Below are positions 45,137 through 57,004 of a stretch of DNA of 64,000 nt, one piece after another. Position 1 is the first letter of the stretch; every line of letters starts with the position of its first letter. The stretch is taken from NCBI RefSeq assembly GCF_000787575.1, contig NW_012236528.1, positions 497,552 to 561,551 of the forward strand. Direction: 5' to 3'. This DNA comes from Acytostelium subglobosum LB1. Its lineage: Eukaryota > Evosea > Eumycetozoa > Acytosteliales > Acytosteliaceae. The notes beneath the pieces are model-generated. The model searched no databases, was not told the origin of the DNA, and saw nothing but the letters and a program-made list of their open reading frames with translations. The position numbers were made by a program, and so were the translations under genes.

Positions 45137-45874
45137 CTTCGCTCACTCAGACAAGTCTGTCTGTCTTTCTGTCTTTCTGTCTTTTTAAACGACTGTCGTT
45201 TCGTGTAGTTCGTTCGATCGTTTCGTTTGTATGTATGTCTTATGTGTCTATCTATCTACTTCATGTATAATGTAAATATATTATTATGTGTGTAACAATG
45301 AATAGGTAAGTATAAAGTAAGTAACAAGCATCTGCATCGTCTCATCTTGAAAGTGAGTGGTGAATGAACACAATGCATGTCAAAGATTCGAATTTATGGG
45401 ATAACTTGAAGATACATCGCTTGACGATTCCCATCTTTGGCCCGACACCATCCATCAACTAACCAACAACAACAACATTAATGATAACCCTGCAAACATG
45501 TTGATATGATTGATCATAGTATTACCCATCAGGGTAATATTATCTGCAATGCTACTGCCTCTGATGCTTTAAAGAATGAATCCATTGGACTGATGTATCA
45601 GTCTCATATTGATATTTTAATACATTTAAATAGGAAGTAGGTAGGTCATATCAATCAATCATTCATTCACTCCACTGCTGTTTGAATCGAGGAAGATGGA
45701 TTGATCGATATTAATAATAATAATAGCATTACAATGGGTAATTTTGATGTTGATGTTGATGTTGATGTTGTTGGGCTCGAGCCGCCATGATGTACTCTTA
45801 CGACATGGCTGGTATTACTGATGATGTTGATGAAAAGGAGGAAGAAAATGGATGATAATTATGATAGGAACACT
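45137..45874. other. Spacer between TSC2 and tetraspan gene
   Basis: TSC2 promoter side with CTGTCTTT repeats (45145-45180), then AT-rich sequence, a GATGTT array at about 45747-45770 and the tetraspan 3' UTR. No gene seen. Confidence 0.5.
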
Positions 45875-46699
45875 CTACAAGTCATGTGCCTTGTCGAACC
45901 ATGGCAGCACTGAAGCGGCAACAGCAAAGAACAAAGCGACTAATGCCAGAATCCAACCAGAGCCTGGTCCAAACTTTGTGCCATTCTTGTTACCAGTGAA
46001 GCTGTTGGCGCATGTTTGGACACATGGCGCAAAGATACCTGTCATTGTTGATGCTCCATCAATATCCTGGAATTGATTGAATTGAATTGAATAAGTAAGT
46101 GATCGAGTGATCAGGTGATCAGGTGATTGAGTGATTGGAATGATTGATTGAAATAACATACTGATTTGAAAGCTGGAGTTATACCTCCACCTAGTACTAC
46201 AACACACATAAAGAGTACAACTGTTGAGATGATAATGACAATCTTGCAGACCAACCACATGACCTTTGACTTTGTTCCAAACACCTCAATCTGAACAAGG
46301 AACACCAAGATCACTGCAGTCAAACATGCCAGCCATGACAATGCACACAAAGCAACTGCTGCATTAATGATTGAATGTGTTCTATTGTTGTTGGATAAGT
46401 TGGATGAGTTAGTATGGTTGATGGAGTGAGTGTAGTTACGACGTAACATACCTTGTTAGTTCGAATGTTCCCCAGTCTAGATCGATTGATGATGCATGGT
46501 CGCCAGAAATGTAGGTATCCAATAATATAGTGGTTGGCTTTAGTCTGTAGACGGCTCTGGTGTTGGAATCGGTTGTCTGTGAGTCTGTCTTGTACCAATC
46601 TATAATACACGCTGCCAGTGTAAATGTAAACACAACGATCAGCAATGCAAATGTAATTGTAGTCAACTTATTTGTCTTGAAGTTTGAGAATGCTACCAT
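45875..46699 (-). CDS. Tetraspan membrane protein, claudin-like layout
   Basis: Three exons (46452-46699, 46162-46381, 45875-46066) close to 219 residues. Four hydrophobic segments: LTTITFALLIVVFTFTLAAC (about 12-31), then a first extracellular loop of about 50 residues containing DLDWGTFEL, a helix pair in the middle (AAVALCALSWLACLTAVILV and CKIVIIISTVVLFMCVVVL), a Cys-containing second loop, and WILALVALFFAVAASVLP near the end. This resembles dictyostelid claudin/PMP22-like families by layout only. Function not known. Confidence 0.7.
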
Positions 46700-47219
46700 C
46701 TTTTAATATTATTATTATTATTATTACTTAAATGAGTATATATACTATACTAAATTATTATTTGATTGATATCGATATATCGTTTATGATGATGAATGTT
46801 TACTTTTTGGTATTCCAATGCGCAGTCTATTATTCATTCATTCATTCATTCATCGTGGTAGGCAGGGTAGTACCTTGATGTCAACAATAACCACAACAGT
46901 GTTGATGTGTCATGTGTGTCAAGCATGGAGCGTGTTCATTCTTTCAATCCCCATTCACAGAGAAAGGGTCATACACACCACACCACATTACATTGTTGTT
47001 GTTTAGTCAATAAAAAGTTTTGTTCGTTGAATCTTTGCAAATTATTTGAACTGTTTTGGTGAATGTCAGCAGAAATACCCAATCGATTAGTCTTGAATTC
47101 CCAAAGAGAGAAAAGATATTTCATATGCAATGAAGTTCGCTTTCAAGATATATGATTTATGTTTGATTATTTATTTTATATATATATATATATACACTTT
47201 GATATCGATCGATCAGTGT
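46700..47219. other. Spacer with microsatellites
   Basis: Contains an ATT array (46705-46730), an (ATTC)n stretch (46832-46852) and a (TA)n run at 47177-47194. No gene seen. Confidence 0.5.
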
Positions 47220-47633
47220 TTAGTAGAACTCCTCCTTAATGACCAAACCATCCTTCCACTCTTGTAAAGCCCATTGAGTCTTCTTAATGTTGTGCTCTCC
47301 ATAAGTGAAGTCCATGGACATCTCATAAGCAGTGTTGTTACCATCGACAAGTATCTTTGTGACTATAATATGAAATATATATTAGACGATAGAAGAATGA
47401 ATGGATAGATTGATTGTTGATTTTAACATACCTTTAGCCTCATGGATCTTGGCATTGTCAACAAAGTTCTTCTCTGACTTGTAGTTGGCCTCCTTTCCAA
47501 CACGGTTGGTTGAGTCACCCTTCTCATACATCACGACATCGGCATGATAGTACTTCTCAAACACATCAAGGATTCTGTTCTCCTTAATTCCTTTAATGAT
47601 CTCGTTTAAGTTATCTCTGATTGATGGTGACAT
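47220..47633 (-). CDS. SnoaL/NTF2-like small protein
   Basis: Two exons (47432-47633, 47220-47362) close to 114 residues. It looks like a single SnoaL/NTF2-like alpha+beta domain: helical start (NLNEIIKGIKENRILDVFEK), YYHADVVMYEKGD, then beta strands ending WALQEWKDGLVIKEEFYY. Such domains are cone-shaped dimers used as small-molecule isomerases or binding modules. No catalytic residues can be assigned here. This is a superfamily-level call. Confidence 0.65.
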
Positions 47634-48200
47634 TATTTTAATATTATGTAGTATTGATTGATAAATTGATTATTATTTCTTAAGTTTGTATTTGGATATT
47701 GATTGTTTGATTGATTGATTTGATGATTGACCAAGGTGACCATTCATCGTTATAAATAATAGTTGGTCATTACCACTAAGGGGATTCCGGAAGGGTCATG
47801 GAATTCTTTGGATCAAGCACCTGAGCGTGGTTCGAGATCTGTTTTACAAATTTGACCCAGATGTCCAACTTGTTCTTATTCAGGAAGCTGGACAACTTAC
47901 TTCTGATACATCCAGGGTTGACCAAACTAACAAACATCTGGCTGGTCTGATGAGAAGGTAACAGTCGGGGGTCAACAACTTAACGATACAGATACTCTGG
48001 TCCTTTGACCAACGTGCACCACGCATTTGTGATAAGGGTGTAATGATCAGGTTGTCCTTTAAATGTTATGCTCTAACACAGCCGGCCATTGACATATGTC
48101 GACATTGAATCGCTTCCAAACCGAGTTGATGGCATGGGATTGATCAGATCAGATAAAGTTACATTATGATTATTATTATTACGATCGTAAAGGATAAAGT
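47634..48200. other. Spacer holding a decayed coding-like stretch
   Basis: Bases about 47757-48155 read as protein-like sequence on the plus strand (for example LVLIQEAGQLTSDTSRVDQT and IQILWSFDQRAPRICDKG) but not as one intact gene. Composition is more exon-like than neighbouring spacer. Family not recognised; likely a relic. Confidence 0.35.
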
Positions 48201-49250
48201 TTATTGTTCATCGTCTGATGGCATTTGGCCAACGTAATCCGAGTCGAACAGTCTCTCCACTTCGCTTGGCTCGAGGAATGCACTTCTCTTGTGCTCCTCG
48301 GTGACCTTCTTGGACTGCATGCGCTTGATGTACTTGTTGGCCTTGAGTGTCTTTTGATTCATGCGATTCTCATTGGGCGTGACAAAGTCTGCGTTGTTGT
48401 AGAGCACCTGGCCGCCAAAGCCGCCCGAGAAGATCTTGGAGATGGACAGGATCAGACGTGGTCCGATCTCGGTGAGCAGACGCTCCTGCTTCTTGAACTC
48501 GTGGTCGCTGATCTGGTAGTTGCGCAACCAGATGCGGCCGTCCTGGTAGAAGAATGAAAACACGTGATCAAAGAATGGCTTGCTCTTTACATGGCCCTTT
48601 GGCGTGCTGAATATCTGTGTCAACAACTCCTTTGCCAACAACAAGTGTGGCTGAGCATCAAACGTCGCGTCAAAGTGCAAGAATGGTCTTGATCCCTTCA
48701 AACAGTTGCCTGTCATCTGAAGCTCGTCCAATGTATGAACTGGTTTGATCATAATATGTTAGTCACTCATTCATTCATTCGCTCACTCGATCATCAAAGT
48801 AAACATACCATTGGATACTCCAAACTTGATTGTTGGACCAAGGGGTGTCTTGGCCATCCAGAGGAAGAGGTCGGTGTGCTTCCTGGTGTCAAAGAGGATG
48901 GCGTAGTTGCAGGACTTCATCTCGCACGACTCGTTGATGACGGCGAGTGACTTGCGATCGTCTAGCTTGGACTCCTTCTTGGAGTGTGGGATCAAGTCGA
49001 GTACATCCTGCATCAAATGTCTATTCTTTGGACTGATGCCTCTTGTAGACATGACCAATACACGCTTCTTCAAGAATATTGAATCGTCCTCTTTTGCTTG
49101 TGGAATCTGTACACTTGATGGCTTCATAGTCGAAGTAGTAGTAGTCGTCGTAGTAGTTGTTGGAGTTGATGTGGCAGGTCTCTGTTTCTTGATGTCGACA
49201 CCATTTGAAGTGGATGCCTCATGTTCCATTAACTTTCTTTTAAGACTCAT
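48201..49250 (-). CDS. brx1: Brx1 ribosome biogenesis protein (Brix domain)
   Basis: Two exons (48809-49250, 48201-48739) close to 326 residues. The Brix domain spans about residues 60-270: KKRVLVMSTRGISPKNRHLM, NYAILFDTRKHTDLFLWMAK, GPTIKFGVSN, then LQMTGNCLKGSRPFLHFDAT and KSKPFFDHVFSFFYQDGRIW, blocks characteristic of Brx1 rather than Rpf2 or Ssf. It is a nucleolar large-subunit assembly factor that works with Ebp2. A Thr-rich tract lies at residues 27-40 and a basic-then-acidic tail closes the protein (MPSDDEQ). Confidence 0.93.
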
Positions 49251-49795
49251 TGTTATGTGTATGTATATATTATGTTATATGTATATGTTATATACTTATA
49301 TTAAGTGAAGATTGAATGAATGATTGTTTGTTAGTGTGATTGAATTAAGAATGAAAAGTACTCGCTCGGCTGACACATCAACACACAATCTTTCGTCTTT
49401 TTTGAACACTTTATTTTTTTTCATTGTTTGTGTGATTGAAGGTCCTAAAGGGACTTGTTGATGAAGTGATGATATAATTGAGTGACATTAAACTCATTCA
49501 TAATACATAATACATCAATTAATATACAATATAATGTCTGTAGGTATTGACAAAGACACATTGGTGATGGCTCATGCTGGACTATGAATACTGACCACTC
49601 CCCACCCATCAATCAATCAATCAATCAATCATTCAATCACAATCCAATCCAATACAATTCAATCAATCACTCATGACCTTGGACTCGTCAACCAACCAAA
49701 CCGACACTCACACTCCCACTGGAACCATCCCACTCGATGAATCAATCAATCAATCACTCACTCAATCAATGAAACACACATGATGACGACGAACT
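49251..49795. other. Divergent spacer between Brx1 and Hsp10
   Basis: AT-rich sequence with an (AATC)n array at 49608-49630 and another at 49738-49750, both within the probable Hsp10 leader. No gene seen. Confidence 0.5.
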
Positions 49796-50104
49796 ATGCA
49801 GAGCCTCAAGAATATAGTACCATTGTTGGATCGCATTCTGATCGAGAAGATCTCAAAGCAGACACAGACTGCAGGTGGAATATTGTTGCCTCAGATGAAG
49901 AGCAACTCGAATCAGGCACGCGTGATTGCCGTTGGAACAGGTGCTCATAGACCAGACGGCACATTCGCCGGCACCATCGTGCAGAAGGGTGACACAGTGA
50001 TCGTTGCACCAACTGCCAGAGCCTACGAAGTGCCCGTCGATAACAAGACCTACTACATTGTTAGCGAGCTCGATATCCTCGGCATTGCCAAGGTCAACGA
50101 ATAA
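49796..50104 (+). CDS. Mitochondrial chaperonin 10 (Hsp10/GroES)
   Basis: Intronless gene for 102 residues, the normal GroES size. Family blocks: VPLLDRILIEKISKQTQTAGG with the mobile-loop GGILLP, ARVIAVGTG, VQKGDTVIV and YYIVSELDILGI. It caps the Hsp60 folding chamber as a heptameric ring. The N-terminus (MQSLKNI) is the usual uncleaved mitochondrial import signal. It is convergent with SmE. Confidence 0.96.
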   Translation: MQSLKNIVPLLDRILIEKISKQTQTAGGILLPQMKSNSNQARVIAVGTGAHRPDGTFAGTIVQKGDTVIVAPTARAYEVPVDNKTYYIVSELDILGIAKVNE

Positions 50105-50460
50105 ATTAATGGTACGTGATGCCAAGGTATATATATAGTAACACAAAGAGTCGAGTCGAGTTGAGTCTGGATGGGTAGGATGGTGGAGTTTATGTGTTGT
50201 TGTTGCTGCTTTGAGAGGTGTCGTCATACATGCATGCATGCCCTCTCTCTGTCCAGCTCTCGCTTCGTTCATTCATTGTTTACAAAAGTGCACGCTATGC
50301 TCGTCTCGCCTTGAGTACACTCAATCATTCAATCAAGTTAAGCAAATGATGCGCCAGTGATGCTATTGTAATATCGATGCGTCCTTCGTCGGTCTGTTTG
50401 TTGATTAATTGATGTTTGTGCCAGAGTGTGATGATATATAGATAGGTGATATGGTCAAGT
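50105..50460. other. Convergent 3' spacer between Hsp10 and SmE
   Basis: No AATAAA is obvious for Hsp10 within the first 100 bases. TTG-, CATG- and TTCA-type short repeats; no gene seen. Confidence 0.45.
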
Positions 50461-50921
50461 TCAAGATGATGCGCTGACCTCGTAAACCAAAGTGATGTTA
50501 TCTCCTTTCAGCATGATCTGTCCCAATGGCTTTCTCGTCTTCTTCTTCATTGATATCTCATAAGCCTTGTCCAGTACCAAGTTCATATATTCGTCCAGTC
50601 CCTATTATGTGTTATAATGATCAGAGAGTCAGTGTAAGTCTATCCATCACTCCATCGATCAATCCAATCTGTTGTACATGTAACACCTACAATGATAATT
50701 CCTTCGATCCTCAGGTCTGTCTGCTCAAAGAGCATAATCTGTACAACTGACTTTGTTTGAAGGAACTTAAAGATCAAGCTCTGTTATTGGAGACAAGGTA
50801 GGTAAGTCAGTAAGTCAGAGTCTGTCATGTGATCCAAGTGGTGTGTTCATTATCATTCATGATAACATACGATAGGCTTGAGCATAACAGACTTTTGATG
50901 TCTGGTCTCGGCGAATGACAT
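50461..50921 (-). CDS. snrpE: Spliceosomal Sm protein E
   Basis: Three exons (50871-50921, 50691-50780, 50461-50601) close to 93 residues. Sm1 motif: [20 protein letters not shown] then [16 protein letters not shown]; Sm2: [17 protein letters not shown]. The glycine and Asn residues lining the RNA channel are present. SmE forms the heptameric ring with D1, D2, D3, B, F and G on U snRNAs. One oddity is Leu where most SmE proteins have Phe in IIGFDEY; it is created at the exon junction and is supported by the splice phase. Confidence 0.94.
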
Positions 50922-51752
50922 TGTGTATAGTGATCCTGTATGATTCAGTTGAATGATTCAACTGTTGAAACGAATGAATAAGGGTTATGTATGAATATGA
51001 AGAGTGAGGTGAATGAATGAATGAACAAAGACTAAGAATGTGAAGTTGAAGTCAGTGTCTTCGCAAACACTCATTCATAAAATTTGATGAATGGAACAAT
51101 TATTAGTTTGATTGTCAATATTGGTTGAGGACTATGATATCAGAACATATATATATATATTCATAACTAATTCAAACCAATAACAATCTGATTAGGATCT
51201 ATCCTTTTGTTTGTTATTGAGATGAAAAGAAAAAATTAATTAAAATTATTACATATATATTTATATTAATACTTTAAATAAATGTCATTTATAGTATTTA
51301 TAATATAATATATATATTCCAAAGATCATTGTGATTTGTAGTTATTGATCCATGATGAAGACTATAGTTGCCCGGGCATTTATTATTTCCAAATTAAATG
51401 ATCGAGGTTCATCCATGCAGAGTGAGTTTGTGTGAAGTGGTTGAAGTTGATCAAGGTGATCTGCAGAGGTTGACGGAAAGTGGTGAGAGTGGCAAAAGGC
51501 CTTTCATTATTATTATTCATTACTCAATCGTCATCATATGAATCTATATTAAACAATCAATCAATATATATATACTCATACATCGACTCAATCTGTCAGA
51601 CATACACAACGAATCTTAATACAATCAATCAATCAATCATAACAATAATATAATCAATCAATCAAGTGGCAGCACAGCGGCGACTCAGTATCACTCAACA
51701 CTTTAGCATAACAACAAACTAACTAACTAACAACTAACAACTAACAATAACA
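50922..51752. other. Divergent AT-rich spacer between SmE and MKT1-like gene
   Basis: Very AT-rich in the middle (51220-51330), with AATC arrays near 51625-51665 in the MKT1 leader. No gene or RNA recognised. Confidence 0.5.
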
Positions 51753-54639
51753 ATGCCTCTACATAAATGTGTTAATGGTAATAACTTTGATTGATCAGCC
51801 CATAACATTACATGACACAAGACACTGACCAATCATATAATAATGATCAAACAGACTTCTTTGGCGATAAGGCTTCACTCAAGACTGGAAAGATCGCAGC
51901 ATTGTTGGATGGCAATAGGATAGGAATCGAAGCCTCACATTGGGGACTGTTGAAGCTGCATGGCAAAGAGCCATTCCAAATTGCAATGGGCGGTGCTCCA
52001 TTGACTCTCTACACCTCAATCCAGACAGAGTTGGATAAGTTCAAGTAAGTAGATTGTAGTCATGCGACCTTCAGACGACACGGGAGATCATACTCACTCA
52101 TTCAACTCATTCATTCGACATACTTGTAGGAAAGCAAACTTACATCCATTGTTCGTCTTCTCAGGACTGTCTATACTAAAGGACAGGAACAATGCATTCA
52201 TACAACCACAGATCTTAAAGGCACAGAAGCTCAGCGCAGCATGGGAAGCATACTACAAGCAACAGGGCGAGCAAGCTGAGAAGATGTTCTCTGTCGAGGT
52301 TAAGCAAGGTTAGTGTGATAATGACATTGATTGATTGATTTATGAAGGACTAACATTTTATCACATGACTGTGCACAACAGACAAATCACTCATCTACCA
52401 GTTCATCCCATCACTGGTGTCCTACTTCAAACAGAACAATGTCGAGTGCTTCAAGTCACCGTACATGGCTGCTGGACAGCTGGCACTCTTCTCGGATCCC
52501 ACCCAGAAGAACTATATCAACGCCGTATGGGGCGGCCTGGAGCTGCTCCTCTTTGGCGTCCATCGTCTAATCGTTGACATCGACTTTGAGGTATGATGAA
52601 TGAACGAATGAACGAATGAACGAATGAACAGGATGTGAGTACATACTAACATATCGTCCACATGCATGCATGTAGAAAGGAACATTCGATTGGATTGACT
52701 TGAAGCACATACTCAAGGAGGACCTCCAGATGACTCACGATCAGTTCGTGGACGCTTGCATTCTGGCCGGCTATGAGTTCTGCAACACCTTCACCGGTCT
52801 GACGTCCTCCTTTGGACACAACTTCAACTTCCGTCACGTGTGCGATCTGGTCAAGCAGCACCAGACTGGACTGCAGGTCATCCAGGACTACCAATACTCG
52901 TACCAGAACGTCGAGAAGTACATGGAGCAGTTTATGAAGACCAAGTGTCTGATCAGGAACCACCTGGTCTACACTCCATCATGCATTTGCGAGCCACTCT
53001 ACAAAGACCTCAGCTTCCAAACGTATGTGCTCACTCCATCACTTTGATCACTTTGATCACTCACTAACTCATCCTCCATCCATCATCAGTGACCTCAACA
53101 CCATCTTTGGACCCAAGCTTCCCAATGATCTCTTCTTCTACATCTCACAAGGAGTCGTCAATCCACAGGTTATCAACAACCTCCTTAGTGGCTTCCTCAA
53201 TGAGCCATTCCCATCAGTTGATTCAGAGGGTATGTTATGTATCCCGCGTCACTCACTCAATCACTCAATCACTCACTCACTCAATCAACTTCAATCAACG
53301 CAATAACAGAGTACAGGAAGATGCTTGAGTATTTGAGGGAGATAAGAACCAACACTCTTGGCCTGCTGTCATCATGCTTCAATGAGGACATTGCCAAGCG
53401 TGTGGTCAAGAACATCCGTTGGTACGAACCAAAGGAGGAGGAGATTGCACACACCAAGAAGGTGTCTCATCTGTTTGGAAGACATAGCGCACCTTCCTCC
53501 ATCTTCACCAGCGCACTTAAGTCGCAGCTGCAGACACTCAAGTCGTCGCCCGCTGGCTCGCCAGCCATCACACTGAACTTTGTCGCCAAGTGCATCCCAG
53601 AGAACGTCGTCGGCAGTCTAACCTCCTCTCCATCCACCTCTGATGCTAGCGAACACAATGGCAGCAATGGTCACTCCATCCAACCAGTATGTCTCCCTCC
53701 TCTGTGTTATCCAATGAGTGGATCATGATCACTAACCTAATCAATCACACTACCAGATCAAAGACATCAATGAGGCAGCCTTCTATGTATTTTACCAAAC
53801 GCTGGTGTTGATGGGATATATCCAGGACAACAATCTGACGACCTATGGTCGTCTGTTGGACATGACCAAGAAGTCAGGCTTCCAACAGGAGTTGATCATC
53901 ACAATCGAGTTGATAAGAGCACAATGCTTGACATCTGAGAAGCTCACATTCCTTCCAAAGCCAACCTTTGGTATGTTGCCTGTCGTCCATCACAATCATT
54001 CAATCACACTAACTTACTTAATCAATCAATCAATCAACAGAGGGACCACCAACCAACATATCAGCATTCCTGTCGAGACTGCTCAGTATATTGCCTTGCA
54101 CAATGGATGTAAGTTGGTTCATTGTCCATCATAATCATGCTCGCTCACTCACTCAATCAATCACATAATGTACACAATAGAATAATCCATGGGAGGGACC
54201 AATCGACCATGACTTGATGGCATTCCATGAGATCACAAGGACACTCTACAAGTCTGTTAGGAACTTGTTGGAGATATCATCACTGTCCAACTTCCTCACG
54301 CACAAGATCCAGCTGGACCCAGCTGAATACTTTAACTTTGCCGCGGGCCATTTGCCATTCTTTGTGCAGCCCAACGCCAGCATGGGACTGTTGGTCAAGG
54401 GCATGATCCTGGAGGAGATGTCCATCGACCAGCTCGAATCCGTGTTCCCCAACTGCACCAGCATCGAGAAGGACTTGCAGAGGGCGACCGAGTTCCTCGA
54501 CGAGGTGATGCAGGTGGCCACCGTGCTCCTGAGCGAAGGCCTCATCACACAGCAGCTCTACGACAACTTTGTCGAATCAGACTCCACCTGGAAGCGAGTG
54601 AGACAGATCCAGAAAGAGGCTGCTGCTGAGGACAACTAA
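51753..54639 (+). CDS. mkt1: MKT1-like XPG-fold post-transcriptional regulator
   Basis: Ten exons (51753-51777, 51822-52044, 52130-52308, 52382-52590, 52676-53022, 53090-53229, 53310-53686, 53757-53970, 54041-54108, 54181-54639) close to 746 residues. The N-terminal XPG-N-like region has NRIGIEASHWGLLKLHG and LHPLFVFSGLSI; the XPG-I-like region has FDWIDLKHILKEDLQMTHDQ followed by DACILAGYEFCNTFTG. The MKT1-type C-terminal domain includes LSRLLSILP and PWEGPIDHDLMAFHEITR. The nuclease acids of true XPG enzymes are largely missing, as in yeast Mkt1, which binds Pbp1 and tunes mRNA translation. An internal ATG at 51812 is an alternative start. Confidence 0.88.
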
Positions 54640-57004
54640 GTTGCGTTCGCGCACACATGGAAAGGAAAGGAAAGGATTGGTATGATGTAATGGATGGGCA
54701 TCAGTCAAGTGATTGAATGAATGAGTGACATGTGTCTACACATATGAATGTCATTCACCTATCATTGGCCTAACTACGAGTATCCTATTCATGGATCATC
54801 CATTCCAAGTCCACCCATTCGACCTCTTGTGGAACACTACACTACACTGCCCTGGCCTAAACTCACTAACTCACTCATTCAACCTCGCGACAGACTACAA
54901 CAAACTTACCCAGTAACAAATAACTCATGACAACAACATGTACATGGCAACCAACCAACCAACCAAACCAACCCTTGCACAATCAACTCGAACCCAACAA
55001 CACAACAATCAACTTATCAACGACCAACTCAATCATCCAAACACAACATCAACAACTAGACCAGAGTGTTCTAATTAAAACATCCGCGGATACCTTCCTT
55101 CTCTCTTCCAACTTTAGATCGTTTGAATAATTGATTGGGAATCACTCATCTCAGCGAAGAGTCACATGGATCCAGAGCAATCGATGAGAATGACGAATGT
55201 CAATCCACGATGGATATCCAGAACGTTATCACAATCGTGTTGTTTGGAGTGTCCACAAACCAAACCAACCCCAAGGTGAGATGGCCAACCAACCAACCAA
55301 ACAACCACTCGTCTTTATCGCATGGATACAAGTATAACTGCTGCCTGGCCATCAGTAGCAGTGGCAGTAGCAGGCAAAGGGGTGGTGGATTTACACCATG
55401 TACAGGTCAGCGGGCTCGTGTCGTATGAGTCGCCAACCATTCAACTCGAGTGAAGTCGACCAGTGTAACCTCCATACTTAGCAGTTTTCGCGTCGCACCT
55501 CATCCGGGTGATTTAAGTCTCCGTCGCCTCCCTTGCCCATGACTTCTGCGGGCTGAATCACTCTTTCTCTGGCACTAGATCCCTTGGTCTACTCGCCAGA
55601 CCCCTTGCCCCATTCCACAACACACTCACGTCCAAACGGATGAGTTCGCACTTTGTCTATGATGGCAAGGTGGACCAACTCACCAATCACACACCCCTAG
55701 TGGTATGACATGAACAACCAATCATACCGGACGCCCGATCCTAAATTGATCAGGTGATTGATTTGATTTGAGTCGGTGTGGTGAAGGTGGTGTGAATGTG
55801 TGTGTGATTGTTTCAATCAATCCTGGAACTTGATCAATCACACACAAGCCAAGCCAAGCCCAAACACACACTCACTCATAGTGAACACAACAAATAACCT
55901 TGACCTTATTACACATAATTACTTTCAAATGTGCCCACCCAATGATGAAGAGATAAAGATGTGTTAGATCGCCGGTAACGCCTCAGGGGCAATCACAACG
56001 AAGCAATCACCTTGGTTCTCGTAACATCTGGGGGGTCTGTTGGTGTGAGGTTGCAGACCACACCAAGGCGTTGGAAGTTGGATGGATGGTGCAATCAGAC
56101 AGCACATGATGCACGATCATGGCCATCACCGACCTATGTCGTAGTTGTTACAAGTACTTGTCGTTCATGATCATCTCAGCAGCACACTCACTCACTCAAC
56201 TCAGTGCACAAGGTATCTTTTAAAATATCAACAGTGGCGTTAGACTTGCACCTTCTCTCTCTCTGGCTTGACTCTGAACAAGCTGAGCTGTCCTCTGTGC
56301 CATGCAGCAAGGGAAACACCTCATCCTCTTCCTCCTCCTGCTCCACTTTCTGGAAAGCATGACAATAAAAGAGGTAACTTGGATTGATGTCTCTTCAATT
56401 CATCGTCTATTTGTTGTTGTTTGTTGGTTGTTGCTAACTTTAAACAGATACACACACCAACCATTCCATTCCATTCCTATTGTACTATACTTGTACTATT
56501 CTCTATTGTAACGTAATGTATATATTGTTACCCATCACAAGCGCATTTATCTCATTCCACACCCAACACACTCACTCACACTCACTCAATCAATCAATCA
56601 ATCAAACTATCACAATCAATCACACACACACACACGTGTATAACTACTCTACTCTTTGGAGTCAAGTCTACTACTCTTTTTCTCCTACTTCCCAACCAAG
56701 GTCGATTGTTTGATTTGGATGGCGTAGCACCGAACCATTGGCATCAACGCCATGCCCTTCACAACACTTTCAAACAATAACATCACCATCAACCATACTC
56801 CAACGCCTCATTTTGTTCAATGTTGTAATAACAATCAATCAATCACGTGACCGACCAACTCAATCAATCAATTGATCACGTGACCGACTATAACCATTAC
56901 TACAAATACTCTCTCTCCTACAAGGAATACATCTTGATATTTATTAATAATATAACCTTTACCAACCAACCTTCACACAGTCAATCAATCAAAGTTAATC
57001 ATCC
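54640..57004. other. 2.4 kb spacer with a coding-like block and repeats
   Basis: Bases 54640-55130 are GAATGA, CAACC and AACC-type repeats. Bases 55166-56362 hold exon-like segments (annotated separately). From 56370 to 57000 the sequence is AATC/CACA repeat-rich and probably the GMC oxidoreductase leader. No RNA gene recognised. Confidence 0.4.
55166..56362 (+). pseudogene. Unassigned multi-segment coding-like locus, apparently broken
   Basis: Three or more plus-strand stretches look like exons of one locus. The first (55166-55275) starts with an ATG, MDPEQSMRMTNVNPRWISRT, and ends at a GTGAGA donor. The second (from 55333, after ACAAG) reads ITAAWPSVAVAVAGKGVVDL. Further stretches include LGLLARPLAPFHNTLTSKRM (about 55560-55710) and DLHLLSLWLDSEQAELSS before a TGA at 56360. 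The frame is not continuous as sequenced, so it is either a decayed gene or one affected by small assembly errors, like two other loci here. No family is recognised. Confidence 0.35.

Noticed and set aside
47826-47838. TGGTTCGAG sequence resembling a tRNA T-loop
   Set aside because: No flanking stem pairs, no anticodon arm and no A/B box spacing; it lies in a protein-like stretch.
55975-56110. GC-rich stretch considered as SRP, RNase P or other structured RNA
   Set aside because: I could not find the conserved core sequences of those RNAs on either strand; it lies in a locus with coding-like segments.
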